A stretch of DNA of 64,000 nt from Symsagittifera roscoffensis (GCF_963678635.1 NC_087069.1:50425892-50489891), one strand, 5' to 3'; shown: positions 44,541 through 57,923, numbered from the stretch's first letter. Notes: generated by a model from the letters alone, not told the origin. Numbers and translations: made by a program.

Positions 44541-47500
44541 GTGAGTACAATATGAACAATAATAGACTGATTGTTTAAAACAACGAACTGTTTGTAGTAT
44601 TTATCCACTGACGGTTACCATTTTCTTTCTTTGCTAAATTCTTCGATTACTTATTACACGACGTGAATTCTAAATCGTACGGCAAAATTTAATCGTGAGC
44701 TCAAAGTTGGTATTGTTAAATGGCTTGGATCTGAACTTAGTGAAACTGAATTATTTTCGTTGCTTTACTTGAATTTCGTAAATGTATCGGCAACATTAAC
44801 ATTTAGACAAACGCAAAGCTTGTTTGAATTCATACGCTAGTTTTACTACTATATTTTACTCATTGGAGTTTGAATATCCATAGAATTGTTAAATATTGAA
44901 ACAAATATCAAATATTCGAGTTGACCGGAAACCCTGATTTCAGTTCATTTTGAACTATCTATTCCCAGTTTTTAGCTTTCATTAAACATTTCCCAAGAAA
45001 ATCCAGGCTCCTTGGTTCCTGGTTTCGTTTTTTTACCTATTTCCATTAAAACTTCTGGTCATTACTTTCCTGTTTGTTTCAATTTGTTTATAGAATTCCT
45101 TCGAGCTCAAATCCTGTATTTAAATGAGAGGTGAGCTACAGAAATGTAATTCATATTGGAATTGGATCAAGACAAAATTGTTTTATATTACAACGTAAAG
45201 AACGCAGAATTTCCTAACATTGTGTTATTTGCAGACCTTCCGCTTTATGCTGTAGTAGGCAACTGCTGCGGAATCCCCAGACAATTTACTCCTTTATTCG
45301 TTCGAGAACTTATTATTATTTACCTTTACCTGCCTTATTCCTTTTCTAACAGTTATTTCGACTGTATTTGTTATCTACATATTACAACAATTTATACTAT
45401 AACTGTCTGTCTAACATAAGTGTTGCATTTACACTTTGAAGACTTTCGTAAGAAATTCAGTCGATATTTTAAATTAAAGTTGGTTGAACAGATTTTGAAG
45501 TAAAACTGAACATTTTGCTTTCATGCATAGAAAAGCATGTTTTAATTTGACGTCAAATTAATTCATACATTCTCTAGAAGTGATCAAAATTTGCTCCATG
45601 CTTTATTTGAATGCAAGAAAGAAATTGTGTTGATCAAAATTTTGATGACTTTCTTTCCACGTTGAGTCAAATCAACTTTTCATTTACGATTTCTGCCGAA
45701 TATTCAATGCAAACTTGCTCCAATTGATTGACTGATTATGAAGAAAGACATTTACAAGGTGAGTTCAGTTTTATTATTTTTACTGGTAGCTTGCATCCTA
45801 AATCACGACAAAAAGTTTTCTGGGGGACGATCATTATCCTTAATGACAAAAGATTTAATCGGTTTGATTGAAAACAAATAGTGAAAATGATTTAAAGAGC
45901 GCAAAAAAAAACAAAAATAGACAAAAGATCTTTTTTTGGGGGTCGCCGTTTGATTTTAAGAAATGCGCTCGCTGAGATTTGAAGAAAGCCATGGTCACCA
46001 CATTTTTAATCAAAAGATACAGGAAATAAATTGGATCGAAAGTTTTGTTAACGTTTGACAAATTCAACCACGTTCGCTGTCAACCGATCTTAAAAAGTGT
46101 TCAAAATTTTTGCAAAATTGAAATCGATGCTTTTAAAGGCACAACACTGTTCATTAAAAAATGAACAGGTTTTATGCGATTTTTACAATTGTGCAAAATA
46201 AAATATCTCAGGGCCAAGCGGATCAGATTCATCTTCCCAAGTTTTAAGCTTTACTTAAGTTTGATACATATTGACAAACTCATTGACATATTTTGAAGTC
46301 ACTTAATGTCGAACAATGCCTAATTAACCATAACAATTAGCAACACCGCAAAAGCCGAAAAGGCATTGGTAATTGCGCTTGCGATTAGCAAGCGTTTTTA
46401 AATTAAAAACATTTCAACTGTCCTACCGTACGACCAATATACTTGAGAAAGGAAGTAACGCACAAAAAAATTTATGGGACCGTTTTAGTTTTTCTTTCGG
46501 AAACTTGGTTTTCTGCCTGTGAAAACACCAGTTTTTTTAAACAAAAATAGTTGTTTGATCGCATTTTAAATACCAAAGTTTAAAAATTTGAACACCAGAT
46601 GTGAAGTTTATTAAATTTGAAATTTGTTATTCAAGTTATACAGTTTGTGCATGAAAGTTTAGATTATTTTCCCCATATTTGCAATTTTCTAAAAAAAAAA
46701 AATTGGTTTCACCAATATCAGTATCAGACAATCAAATTTTAAGTGACCTATTTCTAAATTGGGCGAATATCATCTGAGAAAAAACTAAGATCGTAATTAC
46801 ATCAATCAATTAAGTTTATAAAAGCGTTTTTCTAATTGCTGAGTTGTTTAATTTTTTCTTCAGTGTAGCTTTTTGTATGTAAACAACTTGTTTAAAAATC
46901 ACTGAATTGTTTTTTCACCTGTTTTCTTAAGTCTGATATTTCGTCAACCAACAGAGTTATTGTGAAAATGTATATATTCAAAATACCTAATCTTTTCGAA
47001 ATTAGTTTTTTGTTTGTAAATTTAACAACTCTTTATTTATATAGAAGGTTTATTCGGCTTGAACGGCTATGACATATAATATATCTGTTTAATGACCTGA
47101 TTTTACGTCATTTGAAAGGGGAATTAAAGTTTTCCATGCGTATATAAGCTCGGGGAGACTCAAAAGTTTAAGGCAAATTTTTAATGACATTGTTTGGCTG
47201 AACATATGTGCCAAATATTATTGACCTCGTATTTTGCGTTTCAATGTTTATTCTAGCTAATAATTGTGGTTTTTGAAGTGTATTCCCCGAAGTGAACACC
47301 ATTCGAGACAAGCTGTTCGCAATTTACAGTAGCTGCATTTAGTGTTCGCAATTTACTTGTGCTGTTTGTAGTTTTAGTAACCTTGACTTCTTATATTTTC
47401 TTTTTTGTTGTTTTTTTTCGCTCAAAAGCTTTATGCTGCCCAAATGATTTCGGCGTATCTTTTATCGTCATAGTGACCTGATTTTGAGCTACAAATTTTA

Positions 47501-48473
47501 ATTTGAGCTAATAAATGCACAAAATGCTAAGATTCTTAATGGAAGTTATAGTTCAATTTTTCTCATAACAACAATTTTTTTCGGCTGTTTTTTTGCTGTT
47601 CTTTCTTTCTGCTTGGTAGGTTTTGGTTAAAATTTTATCTGAAGTGTACGTGTGTATTTTTGAGATTGAGGGGGACTTAATACATTTTTTTGGCTCTAAA
47701 TTGTTTTTGAATTTTTTTCGGCTTCTTTTTTTTGGCTTAAAAAGTTGCCGCCAATAACATTATCATATGAATGACCTCATCTTGTTTGATTTGACGAGCA
47801 TATGAAATTTTGTGAAATGGTGTCCAAAATTAATCAAACGGTGAAATTAAGTAAAAATGTACTTAATGCTATATTCCTAATAAAAATTTTGCGAATTTTG
47901 TTTATCTAATGAGAGGAGTTCAATATCTCCGATTAATTTTTTTTGCCGTTTGAATTGAGTCATGCGATAAAAACTGGTCAAAATGGGTTGTTTTTACATT
48001 GTAGCTTCAAATGTTTTCCCAAAAATGGACATCATACCAGACAAATTGAGCTCAACTGAAAAAACTTTTCGCAGCTATAGTTTGTTTGAGTAATTTAAAG
48101 TGATGGTACATAAAGGCCGTTTTAGGAGGCGTTTCTTCTAGCGCGCGCTCCTGCCTAGAAATCAATTGATTTTGGTGTCAAAGGGTGCTTAACAAATGTT
48201 TCCGGGTTGGTCAGCCAGAAATGGCTCTCATGAAAATGTACCAAAGGAGGTACCAGAAGAAAATTCAAGACCATGTTTTAACTTCTTTTCTAGTATATAT
48301 TTAAATGCGGGCTTCACTGTCTGACCAATTAAAAGCTTTTTTCAACTTATCATTCGGGCATGTTAAACGAAAAAGTTTTTTCAATTTAAGCTATATCGTA
48401 TATTGCAATGGTAAAGAATTTTTTCGCTTTTCCAGTTTGAACACAGTGTTTATTTCACCTAGTATATAGTAAC

Positions 48474-49278
48474 GGTGAGGGCCGGAATATTCTGGTATTT
48501 TAAAATTTCAAAAATTCGAATGATGACGTCATATTTCTGAGAAACGTCAGAAACGGCCATTTTAGCTAAAAAAGCGAAAAGAAAACACAACAACATTAGT
48601 TGCGTTGACGATAACGACGAAAATCGAGATAAGAAAACGACAACGAACTACAGAACAGCAGAAAGCGTTCCGAGTTGCAACTATTGTACTGTTACAATAG
48701 TTGCAAGGCCGTTGCGAACAACGGTGAAGGGTGAAAACCAGCCCTCCGAGTTATCGTGAAATAGAACTTAAGGAGCTTGATTCGGCGGATTCAAGAATCC
48801 GGAAGGGCCTCGGGACTGGAACTTTTATTAACTGGTATAGACTTTTAGCATCCTGTCATGTCCTGACTTGAATTTAATTGAGATCTAAATTCGTTTTGAC
48901 AAGGATGAGAAGCTAGGAGTTGGGGGGGGGAAGGGTTGATCCATCTTCGATCGAGATGATGATTTTTATCTACTGAACAAAAACAATAATTCAATAAATA
49001 GTAATAGCCCTGTTTTTAGGAGTGACCTCGTGGTCTGGGGATACTGAGACCCAGCCATGAGCTCACTAATTCTGCATGTAATCTAGTTAATTTGAGCGTT
49101 CTGGTCGAAGCCGGAGAACAGAATCGTTTTTGTCGACCCGATGTTAGAAAGAAACCACCAAAAGTACTGGCTTGGTAGAGACGGTGAAAACATGCAAAGC
49201 TTTGTTTAGACGTTAGCCAGTCGTCTTAAGACTTAGTTTTGTTTTCCGTCGATATGTATCTTCCGGGCGAATGTTACA
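48474..49278 (+). repeat. 5'-truncated LTR of the giant-element family
   Basis: Plus-strand orientation, homologous to most of 42156-43103, lacking the first part (the TGTGACATTCG end and about 150 bp). It ends in the terminal CGAATGTTACA. This copy shows that the 189 bp missing from the 3' LTR at 18688 belong to the LTR. It is a solo, truncated LTR. Confidence 0.85.
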
Positions 49279-49528
49279 TTTCTCAGAATTATTACGTCAT
49301 CACTTCGAGTTTCTAAAATTTCAAAATACCAGAATATCTTGACCTTCACCGTTTGACTATTCGTCCCAATAACGTTGTTAATCTCTTAAAACCGTCAATT
49401 CGAAAGGGTAGCTGCTAAATTTTTGAATTCACCAAATCTGCAGTTTTGTCCATTCTGGTCGAATGTCACAATTTTCGTTCATTCTGGTCGAATGTCACAA
49501 TTTTCGTTCATTCTGGTCGAATGTCACA
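49279..49528 (-). repeat. Terminal part of LTR-B with three 29-bp end repeats
   Basis: Matches 18043-18259 closely, from TTTCTCAGAATTATTACG to GAATGTCACA. The terminal 29-bp unit containing ATTCTGGTCGAATGTCACA is present three times at 49452, 49481 and 49510. It directly abuts the end of the preceding LTR fragment. Confidence 0.8.
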
Positions 49529-49957
49529 TTAATTCTCAAGTTAAAACTCATTTCCTTTGCTGGAATTCGTTAATTGCAAACTTCTTGAGTTAGAAATTAA
49601 TTACCTTTAATGCTAGAGTTGCTGATTAACTTAGTTACTCCAATTCTCGAGTGTGCTGGTATCAAAGTTCCACTGTCTAATAAAAAGTAACTTTACGGAA
49701 TATTGCGACCCTGTTTTTAACGGCGTTCGCATATTTTGGGTTTTTAAGAGACCTAAGTAATGGACGTTCTTATTTTCTAGAGTTGGGGGGGTATTTTGGT
49801 AGTGGCCTTTAAGCTGTAACGAGGGTTTTAGTCTCATGTCGCAAGTGAACCGAATTGGCTCCGACCGTTCGAGTTAGAAAAACACAAGAGATAGTGTCCC
49901 TGACTCTTGAGCCAATGGATATAGGGCCTATTTTTCTTTAACCTCATATGTGACTTA
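49529..49957. repeat. 430-bp repeat block, second copy
   Basis: Nearly identical to 18260-18690, again immediately after an LTR-B end. No gene is seen. Confidence 0.8.
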
Positions 49958-50170
49958 AATAAGCGACTGTTACATACGAACGTGGAAATGGCGCGACAAA
50001 AGGTGAACGATTTCTAGCTTCGAAATTGGAAATTATTTTAAAGGTTTCCCATCGGAATTAATACTTTAGCTTTTGATCCAGTTTTCTCAAGTTGGGTTCA
50101 TGTTATCAAAAAAAGCGCCAATTATAAATTGTTCTAGAAGTTCAAAGAGCATAAAAGGCATCTATTTTTT
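49958..50170. repeat. Dispersed repeat (ACGAACGTG...CAAGTTGGGTT family)
   Basis: It begins TACGAACGTGGAAATGGCGC and runs through CCAGTTTTCTCAAGTTGGGTT to GCATCTATTTTTT. The same order of words, more diverged, occurs at 62690-62900, 60190-60380 and 61640-61770. The duplicated unit copy 1 begins within it at 43104, where the LTR end replaces the first part. Confidence 0.65.
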
Positions 50171-53100
50171 TTCTTAGAAATTTCCTTAGTTGAGATTTTT
50201 TTTCAAGAAAGTCAGTGTTTTTTTATGTTTACTTGCATTCATTACTTTTTTCCAATCTTCGATTGATTTTTTATTCTGCTGGAAATTCGGAGCATAGCCT
50301 ATCTTCGATTGGCTATGCTCTGAATTTCCAGCAGAATAAAAAATCAATTGTACCAGTTTTCTGTAATTGTGATATTGTTTAAAAGGCCAATAAAACAATG
50401 TTTCTTAACGTGATATCTTTATTCTAAGAGCTCTAACGAGATATTTGTTCTTCGAAATTTGAAAGTTAAAGTGTTCAAAAATATCCCTTTTTACTTTTTC
50501 GTGCCCTTGTTCTTTAACATTTTTGCAACCGTATTTTGGCGATGCTCACCTTATACCTTAAAATAGTATTAGCTTGCTACCTATGAACAGCTATATCCGG
50601 TCTAGCAATGCATATCCCTTCGAACAAAACAGAGAAAACAAAAAAGTGCTTGTGCTCTTCGCTGGTTATGGAAATAAAGGTAAAATGGTTGGTCAAGTCA
50701 GAAGCGAAGATGTACGCGGCATGGGATTGTATACATGTAATAGTATTTGGTTACGAAGCAAAAAGAAGACAACTCATAAAGTAGACACCTTATAAAGTCG
50801 ACAACTACTATATCAACCAATCAGAATCGGGAACAGGGAGCAAACTTAGGTAATGAATATTTTTTTGATTATTTATTTGTTAAGTTTGCTTTCTGTTCTC
50901 GATTCTTATAGGATGATATTATAAGATTGTCTACTTTTTAACCGGTATGAAATAAAGGTTGTCTAAATTTTGACCGCACTCCATAGTATTTCCTTCCACC
51001 TTATTCACTGATCTCTATTTCTATAAAAAGTGATTTGCTTTTTTCTGCAAACGTGGATGAGAATTCATCAGTGTATAGGTAAAAGAAGGGAATTGGAGCA
51101 ACGTAAGTAAAGTAAAAATAAATCCTTCAGCTAAATTAGAATTTCATTTTGTGCCATCCTTGCATGTCGTGCTTGCTTTTTCAATTCTATACACTTATTG
51201 TACTTGTGCGTTCTCGTTGCAACGGAGTTATATTCAGTTTTACTATTTAAGAAATGAAAAAAAAGTCGCGCGTTTTTAACGCACGTGAATTGTAGTGTGT
51301 TTTGGGCTCTAAAATGTTAAATTACGTGCGTTGTGTTATACATATTTTCATATATGTTGTTGTAAATGCATTGAAGTTTGAGACTAAATTGTACTGTAAA
51401 ACAAGAACCAAATTGTGCAGCATACTGAGTCGAATGTTTTGAGTTTTAATTTTTCTTTTTTTTTTCAGCTGTTACCAAGAATTTACATACAACTCTTCGT
51501 TATTGCTAGCGAATGTTTTTACGTGAGTACAATATGAACAAAAATAGACTGATTGTTTAAAACAACGAACGGTTTGTAGTATTTATCCACTGACGGTTAA
51601 CCATTTTCTTTCTTTGCTAAATTCTGCGATTACTTATTCCACGACGTGAATTCTAAATTGTACGGCAAAATTTAATCGTGAGCTCTAAGTTGGTATTGTT
51701 AAATGGCTTGGATCTGAACTTAGTGAAACTGAAATATTTTCGTTGCTTTACTTGAATTTCGTAAATGTATCGGCAACATTAACATTTAGACAAACGCAAA
51801 GCTTGTTTGAATTCATACGCTAGTTTTACTACTATATTTTACTCATTGGAGTTTGAATATCCATAGAATTGTTAAATATTGAAACAAATATCAAATATTC
51901 GAGGTGACCGCAAACCCTGATTTCAATTCATTTTGAACTCTCTATTCCGAGTTTTTAGCTTTCATTAAACATTTCCCAAGAAAATCCAGGCTCCTTGATT
52001 CCTGGTTTTGTTTTTTTTACCTATTTCCATTAAAACTTCTGGTCATTACTTTCGTGTTTGTTTCAATTTGTTTACAGAATTCTTTCGAGCTCAAATCCTG
52101 TATTTAAATGAAAGTTGAGCTACAGAAATGTAATTCATATTGGAATTGGATCAAGACAAAATTGTTTTATATTACAACGTAAAGAACGCAGAATTTCCTA
52201 ACATTGTGTTATTTGCAGACCTTCCGCTTTATGCTGTAGTAGGCAACTGCTGCGGAATCCCCAGACAATTTACTCCTTTATTCGTTCGAGAACTTATTAT
52301 TATTTCCTTTTACCTTCCTTATTCCTTTTCTAACAGTTATTTCGACTGTATTTGTTATCTACATTTTACAACAATTTATAGTATAACTGTCTGTCTAACA
52401 TAAGTGTTGCATTTACACTTTGAAGACTTTCGTAAGAAATTCCGTCGATCTTTTAAATTGAAGTTGGTTGAACAGATTTTGAAGTAAAACTGAACATTTT
52501 GCTTTCATGAATAGAAAAGCATGTTTTAATTTGACGTCAAATTAGTTCATACATATTCTAGAAGTGATCAAAATTTGCTCCATGCTTTATTTGAATGCAA
52601 GAAAGAAATTGAGTTGATCAAGACTTTGATGACTTTCTTTCCACGTTGAGTCAAATCAACTTTTCATTTACGATTTCTGCCGAATATTCAATGCAAACTT
52701 GCTCCAATTGATTGACTGATTATGAAGAAAGACATTTACAAGGTGAGTTCAGTTTTATTAATTTTACTGGTAGCTTGCATCCTAAATCACGACAAAAACG
52801 TTTCTGGGAGACGATCATTATCCTTAATGATAAAAGTTTTAATCGGTTTGTTTGAAAACGAAAAGTGAACTTGATTTAACGAGCGCGAAAAAAAACTAAA
52901 ATTGACAGAAAAGATCTTTTTTGGGGGTCGCCGTTTGATTTTTAGAAATGCGATCGCTGAGATTGAGATTTGAAGAAAGCCATGGTCACCACATTTTTAA
53001 TCAAAAGATACAGGAAATACTTTGGATCGAAAGTTTTGTTAATGTTTGACAAATTTACTTTGCTGTCAACCGATCTTAAAAAGTGTCCAAAATTTTTGTT

Positions 53101-55475
53101 AAAATGAAATTGATGCGTTTAATGGAACCACTCTGTTCATTAAAAAACGAAATGGTTTTTTATGCGATTTTTACAAATGTGTAAAATAAAATGGCCCAGG
53201 GACAAGCGGATCAGATTCATTCTCCCAAGTTTTAAGCTTTACTTAAGTTTGATACATATTGACGAACTCATTGACATATTTTGAAGTCACTTAATGTCGA
53301 ATAATGCCTAATTAACCATTACATTTAGCAACACCGCAAAAGACGAAAAGGCATTGGTAATTGCGCATGTGATTAGCCAGCGTTTTTAAATTAAAAGCCT
53401 CTCAACTGTCCTACCGTACGACCAATATACTTTAGAAAGAAAAAAAATTTATGGGACCGTTTTAGTTTTTCTTTCGGAAACTTGGTTCTCTGCCTGTGAA
53501 AACACCAGTTTTTTTAAACAAAAAAAAATGTTTGATCGCATTTTAAATACCAAAGTTTGAAAATTTGAACACCAGATGTGAAATTTATTAAATTTGAAAT
53601 TTGTTATTCAAGTTATACAGTTTGTGCATGAAAGTTTAGATTATTTTCCCCATATTTGCAATTTTCTGGAAAAAAAAATTGGTTTCACCAATATCAGTAT
53701 CAGACAATCAAATTTTAAGTGACCTATTTCTAAATTGGGCGAATATCATCTGAGAAAAAACTAAGATCGTAATTACATCAATCAATTAAGTTTATAAAAG
53801 CGTTTTTCTAATTGCTGAGTTGTTTATTTTTTTCTTCAGTGTAGCTTTTTGTATGTAAACAACTTGTTTAAAAATCACTGAATTGTTTTCTCATCTGTTT
53901 TCTTAAGTCTGATATTTCGTCAACCAACAGAGTTATTGTGAAAATGTATATATTCAAAATACCCAATCTTTTCGAAATTAGTTTTTTGTTTGTAAATTTA
54001 ACAACTCTTTATTTATATAGAAGCTTTATTCGGCTTGAACGGCTATGACATATAATATATCTGTTTAATGACCTGATTTTACGTCATTTGAAAGGGGAAT
54101 TAAAGTTTTCCATGCGTATATAAGCTCGAGGAGACTCAAAAGTTTAAGGCAAATTTTTATTTAAGGCAAATTTTTAATGACATTGTTTGGCTGAACATAT
54201 GTGCCAAATATTATTGACCTCGTATTTTGCGTTTCAATGTTTATTCTAGCTAGTAATTGTGGTTTTTGAAGTGTATTCCCCGAAGTGAACACCATTCGAG
54301 ACAAACTGAGTTTTTGCTGTTCGCAATTTACAGTAGTTGCATTTAGTGTTCGCAATTTACTTGCGCTGTTTGTAGTTTTAGTAACCTTGACTTCGTATAT
54401 TTTCTTTTTTGTTGTTTTTTTCGCTCAAAAGCTTTATGCTGCCCAAATGATTTCGGCTTATCTTTTATCGTCATAGTGACCTGATTTTGAGCTACAAATT
54501 TTAATTTGAGCTAATGAATGCACAAAATGCTAAGATTCTTAATGGAAGTTATAGTTCAATTTTTCTCATAACAACAATTTTTTTCGGCTGTTTTTTTGCT
54601 GTTCTTTCTTTCTGCTTGGTAGGTTTTGGTTAAAATTTTATCTGAAGTGTACGTGTGTATTTTTGAGATTGAGGGGGACTTAATACATTTTTTTGGCTCT
54701 AAATTGTTTTTGAATTTTTTTCGGCTTCTTTTTTTTTGGCTTAAAAAGTTGTCGCCAATAATATTATCATATGAATGACCTCATCTTGTTTGATTTGACG
54801 AGCATATGAAATTTCGAGAAATGGTGTCCAAAATTAATCAAACGGTGAAATTAAGTGAAAATGTACTTAATGCTATATTCCTAATAAAAATTTTGCGATT
54901 TTTGTTTATCTAATGAGAGGATTTCAATATCTCCGATTAATTTTTTTGCCGTTTGAATTGAGTCATGCGATAAAAACTGGTCAAAATGGGTTGTTTTTAC
55001 ATTGTAGCTTCAAATGTTTTCCCAAAAATGGACATCATACCAGACAAATTGAGCTCAACTGAAAAAACTTTTCGCAGCTATAGTTTGTTTGAGTAATTTA
55101 AAGTGATGGTACATAAAGGCCGTTTTAGGAGGCGTTTCTTCTAGCGCGCGCTCCTGCCTAGAAATCAATTGATTTTGGTGTCAAAGGGTGCTTAACAAAT
55201 GTTTCCGGGTTGGTCAGCCAGAAATGGCTCTCATGAAAATGTACCAAAGGAGGTACCAGAAGAAAATTCAAGACCATGTTTTAACTTCTTTTCTAGTATA
55301 TATTTAAATGCGGGCTTCACTGTCTGACCAATTAAAAGCTTTTTCAACTTATCATTCGGGCATGTTAAACGAAAAAGTTTTTTCAATTTAAGCTATATCG
55401 TATATTGCAATGGTAAAGAATTTTTTCGCTTTTCCAGTTTGAACACAGTGTTTATTTCACCTAGTATATAGTAAC
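50082..55475. repeat. 5.4-kb duplicated unit, copy 2
   Basis: Collinear with 43104-48473 at an offset of 6,978 at the left edge and 7,002 at the right edge. It runs without a break into the unique DNA at 55476, so this copy keeps the native right flank. The same hairpin, possible small exon (51469-51522) and ATG-GT candidate (52722-52742) are present. No protein-coding gene is supported. Confidence 0.85.
50262..50348. other. 38-bp stem hairpin, copy 2
   Basis: Same arms and 11-base loop as at 43284-43370, with the same single mismatch. Its integrity in both copies simply follows from the duplication. Confidence 0.7.
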
Positions 55476-56153
55476 TAGTTGATAGTGAGATGTTGTAAGT
55501 TTTCTCCCAGGGGTCGCAATATTGTCTGCGAATCCTTTTCTTTTCGAAATGAGACTCAGGGTACTCTCATGGGTCGCATGTCTTGCCTCCAAATGTGAAT
55601 GCGCGAGTGCTTTTAGTTTCCGAGATATGACGTTTTTTATGATTTTTTTTTCGAACTTTTCAGAAAACGTAGATTTAAAAAACTCCACTAAGTTTGATTT
55701 TCACAGCCCTTTAGTTGGGTATTGTCAGGGTAATCTTAGGGTTTGCAAAATTTACCTCCAAATGTTCCGACGTTTTTTTTCTAAATCATTTAATATACTA
55801 AACAGAATTTGAAGTGTCCAACCATGTTTTTAGGTACTCGGAGAGTACTCTCAGGGGTTGCAAAGTTTGTCTCCGATTTTGGTTACTCAAATGCTTTTAA
55901 TTTCCGAGATATGACGTTTTTCATGTTTTTTTTTGCGAAATTTTCATGAAATTCTATAATTAATAAACTTCTCAAAATTCGGAATGAGAAGTTTGAAATT
56001 GTCGAGCATTTAATGGAGTACTGTCAGCTTATTCCAATTAGTTGCAGACGTAACTTTCATCCTAATTTAATGGCACAATTTTTTTGAAGCTTTCAAGTTT
56101 CACGTTTTTCATCATATTTGAAGAATTTTCGTAAAAAGAATTAAACTAAGAGT
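55476..56153. repeat. Degenerate tandem repeats in non-coding DNA
   Basis: Segments containing TTTCCGAGATATGACGTTTTT recur near 55617 and 55904, and shorter GGGTACTCTCA and GGGGTCGCAA words recur between them. A further unit, 55958-56153, recurs at 56510-56725. These look like decayed tandem or dispersed repeats; no gene is seen. Confidence 0.6.
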
Positions 56154-56154
56154 C

Positions 56155-56515
56155 GGTTATGTCCAACAGACACAGGAGTTGAGTTCAAGTTGTACGGTTA
56201 TTTGAGGTATAAAATTTTGTTTGGAAGTTTTTTCGCAACCATCTCAGCATCTTAAATTGATTCGTAGCTAAAAATGGTGGTTATAAAACGGTCAGTCTAA
56301 ATTTTTGTCAGCCAAGCTTAAGCTGTAATGTTTAGTAAGTTATTGGCTCATTTTAGTGGGTTTCTAATGAATAATGGACTCTGTTTGTTTTCAAAAAAAT
56401 CTTAATTGTTCATTCAAATAGTATCTACGTTTAAAGTATTTTTTACCAGTTTTGATTTTTACTACTAGTCAGTTTATACATTTAAATTTCTAACTGAACG
56501 ATAGAAATCCGATTA
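56155..56515 (+). pseudogene. Duplicate of an AF10-like exon end and its intron start, donor site lost
   Basis: Homologous to 57903-58255. It starts with the last exon bases (CCAACAGACACAGGAG), but the following GTGAGT donor has become TTGAGT, so it cannot splice. The intron part then follows collinearly (CATCTCAGCATCTTAAATT and later words). The rest of the exon is absent. It is flanked on both sides by copies of another repeat (55958-56153 and 56510-56725). Confidence 0.75.
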
Positions 56516-57868
56516 TTAATAAACTTCTCAAAATTCGGAATGATGAGAAATTTGAAATTGTCGATCATTTAATGGGGTGCTGTCAGCCTATTTCATTTAG
56601 TTGCTGACGTAACCTTCATCCTAATTTAATGGCTCAATTTTTTTGAAGCTTTCAAATTTCACGTTTTTTTCATTATATTTCAAGAATTTTTTTAAAAAGA
56701 ATTTAACTAAGAGTCGGTTTTTCTAAATTACATGCACTGGATTAAACGTTGGATGGCAGCAATTGATATACATAAGGAATATTGATAAAAAAACTAAGCA
56801 AAACCATGAATCTCATTTATGAATTGACTAATTTTGCAAGTGAAATTGTTCCAAAAGTTTTTTTTTTAAATATGGAAAGTGCAGTTCTATGCTGTCGGCC
56901 ATTTTAGGGCTTTTTGTCGGCGTTAAAATACAGAAATCTGAAACCCAGTAGTATTGAGGATTTGACCATTGCAATTTAAAAAGAACTTTTGAGTTGATAT
57001 TAATTTTATCGTCTAATTTTTGAAATAAAAACGTTCCCGTCTATTGTTACGGTTGCATACATTTTGTTGTTTTCTTATTTTTTTAGTAAAGCAATTTTCA
57101 TGTTCAATTATCTGTTAGAAGCGCCGGAGTTGTGTTGCACGCTAGTTTTAAGTAAACGCAATAAATTGATTAATTTTGCTTCAATTTTTAGAGAATGTGA
57201 TTTTTTTGTGCATCGAAAATTCTACTGCAGCTTTTTAAAACATCCTACAGCCATGTCCGAAAAACTAAAAATCCTAAATCCGAAAAATTGAAAACCTAAT
57301 GTCCGTAGGAAGGATCTATTGAGCAGCCTGTTTTTAATTTCGTCAAGTTTTTGTCAACTCAAGCTCCTAGGTGATCAAGTGTGGTGTGATTAAGAATTTG
57401 ACTCGCTGTCGTGAAAAATTTTCTGTTTTTTTTTTCGGTTTTAGACTAAATGACACGAAATGTGCGAGTGACACACAAAAATGATAATTTCGATTTTTTT
57501 AGTATCTAGTTTTTTTTCTTTTTGAGTTGCTGGAATTATCATTGTGGTATGACGGTTTAGTGCTACTTGCACAGCAATCGGTAACCCCTGTGTATACTTT
57601 TTGCTGTTTAATCAGGCAAAAAGAATGAAAAAAAGTTCTCGATTGCAAGTTTTCTCGGAAACACTCGAAATCGAAGGTTATCTGTTGACATTATGCCTTA
57701 CTTTTTTTTCTCCAATAGAGTATAGCGTGTCATCTTCCCATGACTGCGTAATTGATTTAAACGAAAAACGTGGAAAAATTTTGGTGTCCGTTTTTGTTGC
57801 GTGAAATGAGTATAATGAAGAGTATTCACCAAATTAATAATGTTTCAACAGTGTTATTTGTGCTTCAG
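56516..57868. other. Non-coding DNA, probably intron upstream of the first recognised AF10-like exon
   Basis: AT-rich with long T runs. It starts with a diverged copy of 55958-56153. No exon of the expected first PHD finger could be found here or elsewhere in the window. Confidence 0.5.
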
Positions 57869-57923
57869 AAATGCTGTCTCTGCCCTTACAGAGAGGGAGC
57901 TCTGAAACCAACAGACACAGGAG
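57869..57923 (+). CDS. MLLT10-like: AF10/AF17-like gene, exon encoding the start of the extended PHD finger
   Basis: After a TTATTTGTGCTTCAG acceptor the exon reads KCCLCPYREGALKPTDTGG and ends one base into a glycine codon at GAG/GTGAGT. This is the zinc-knuckle start of the extended PHD (PZP) module of AF10/AF17 proteins: the family has a CxxCP...GALK.TD.GGWAHVVCALY arrangement. The phase-1 end matches the phase of the next exon. The acceptor's pyrimidine tract is modest. The first PHD finger that should precede it is not seen in the window. Confidence 0.85.

Larger units (their letters stand above)
43104..48473. repeat. 5.4-kb duplicated unit, copy 1
   Basis: Collinear with 50082-55475, about 93-99% identical depending on the stretch, with small indels mostly in homopolymers. 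The content is AT-rich non-coding DNA: a hairpin (43284-43370), a possible small exon (44487-44540), a short ATG-GT candidate (45738-45758) and T-rich stretches. Two short open stretches recur in both copies (43596-43814 and 45156-45419), but differences between the copies change amino acids freely and alter one end, so I do not call genes. The left edge is the LTR terminus; the right edge is the LTR mosaic. Confidence 0.85.

Noticed and set aside
45156-45419. 87-codon open stretch repeated at 52140-52403
   Set aside because: Differences between the two copies mostly change amino acids and the protein is not recognisable, so the stretch persists by duplication rather than coding constraint.
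57064-57291. 75-codon plus-strand open stretch with LCC in it, considered as the missing first PHD finger
   Set aside because: The zinc ligand spacing and the CCVC...W pattern of the AF10 first PHD finger are absent.
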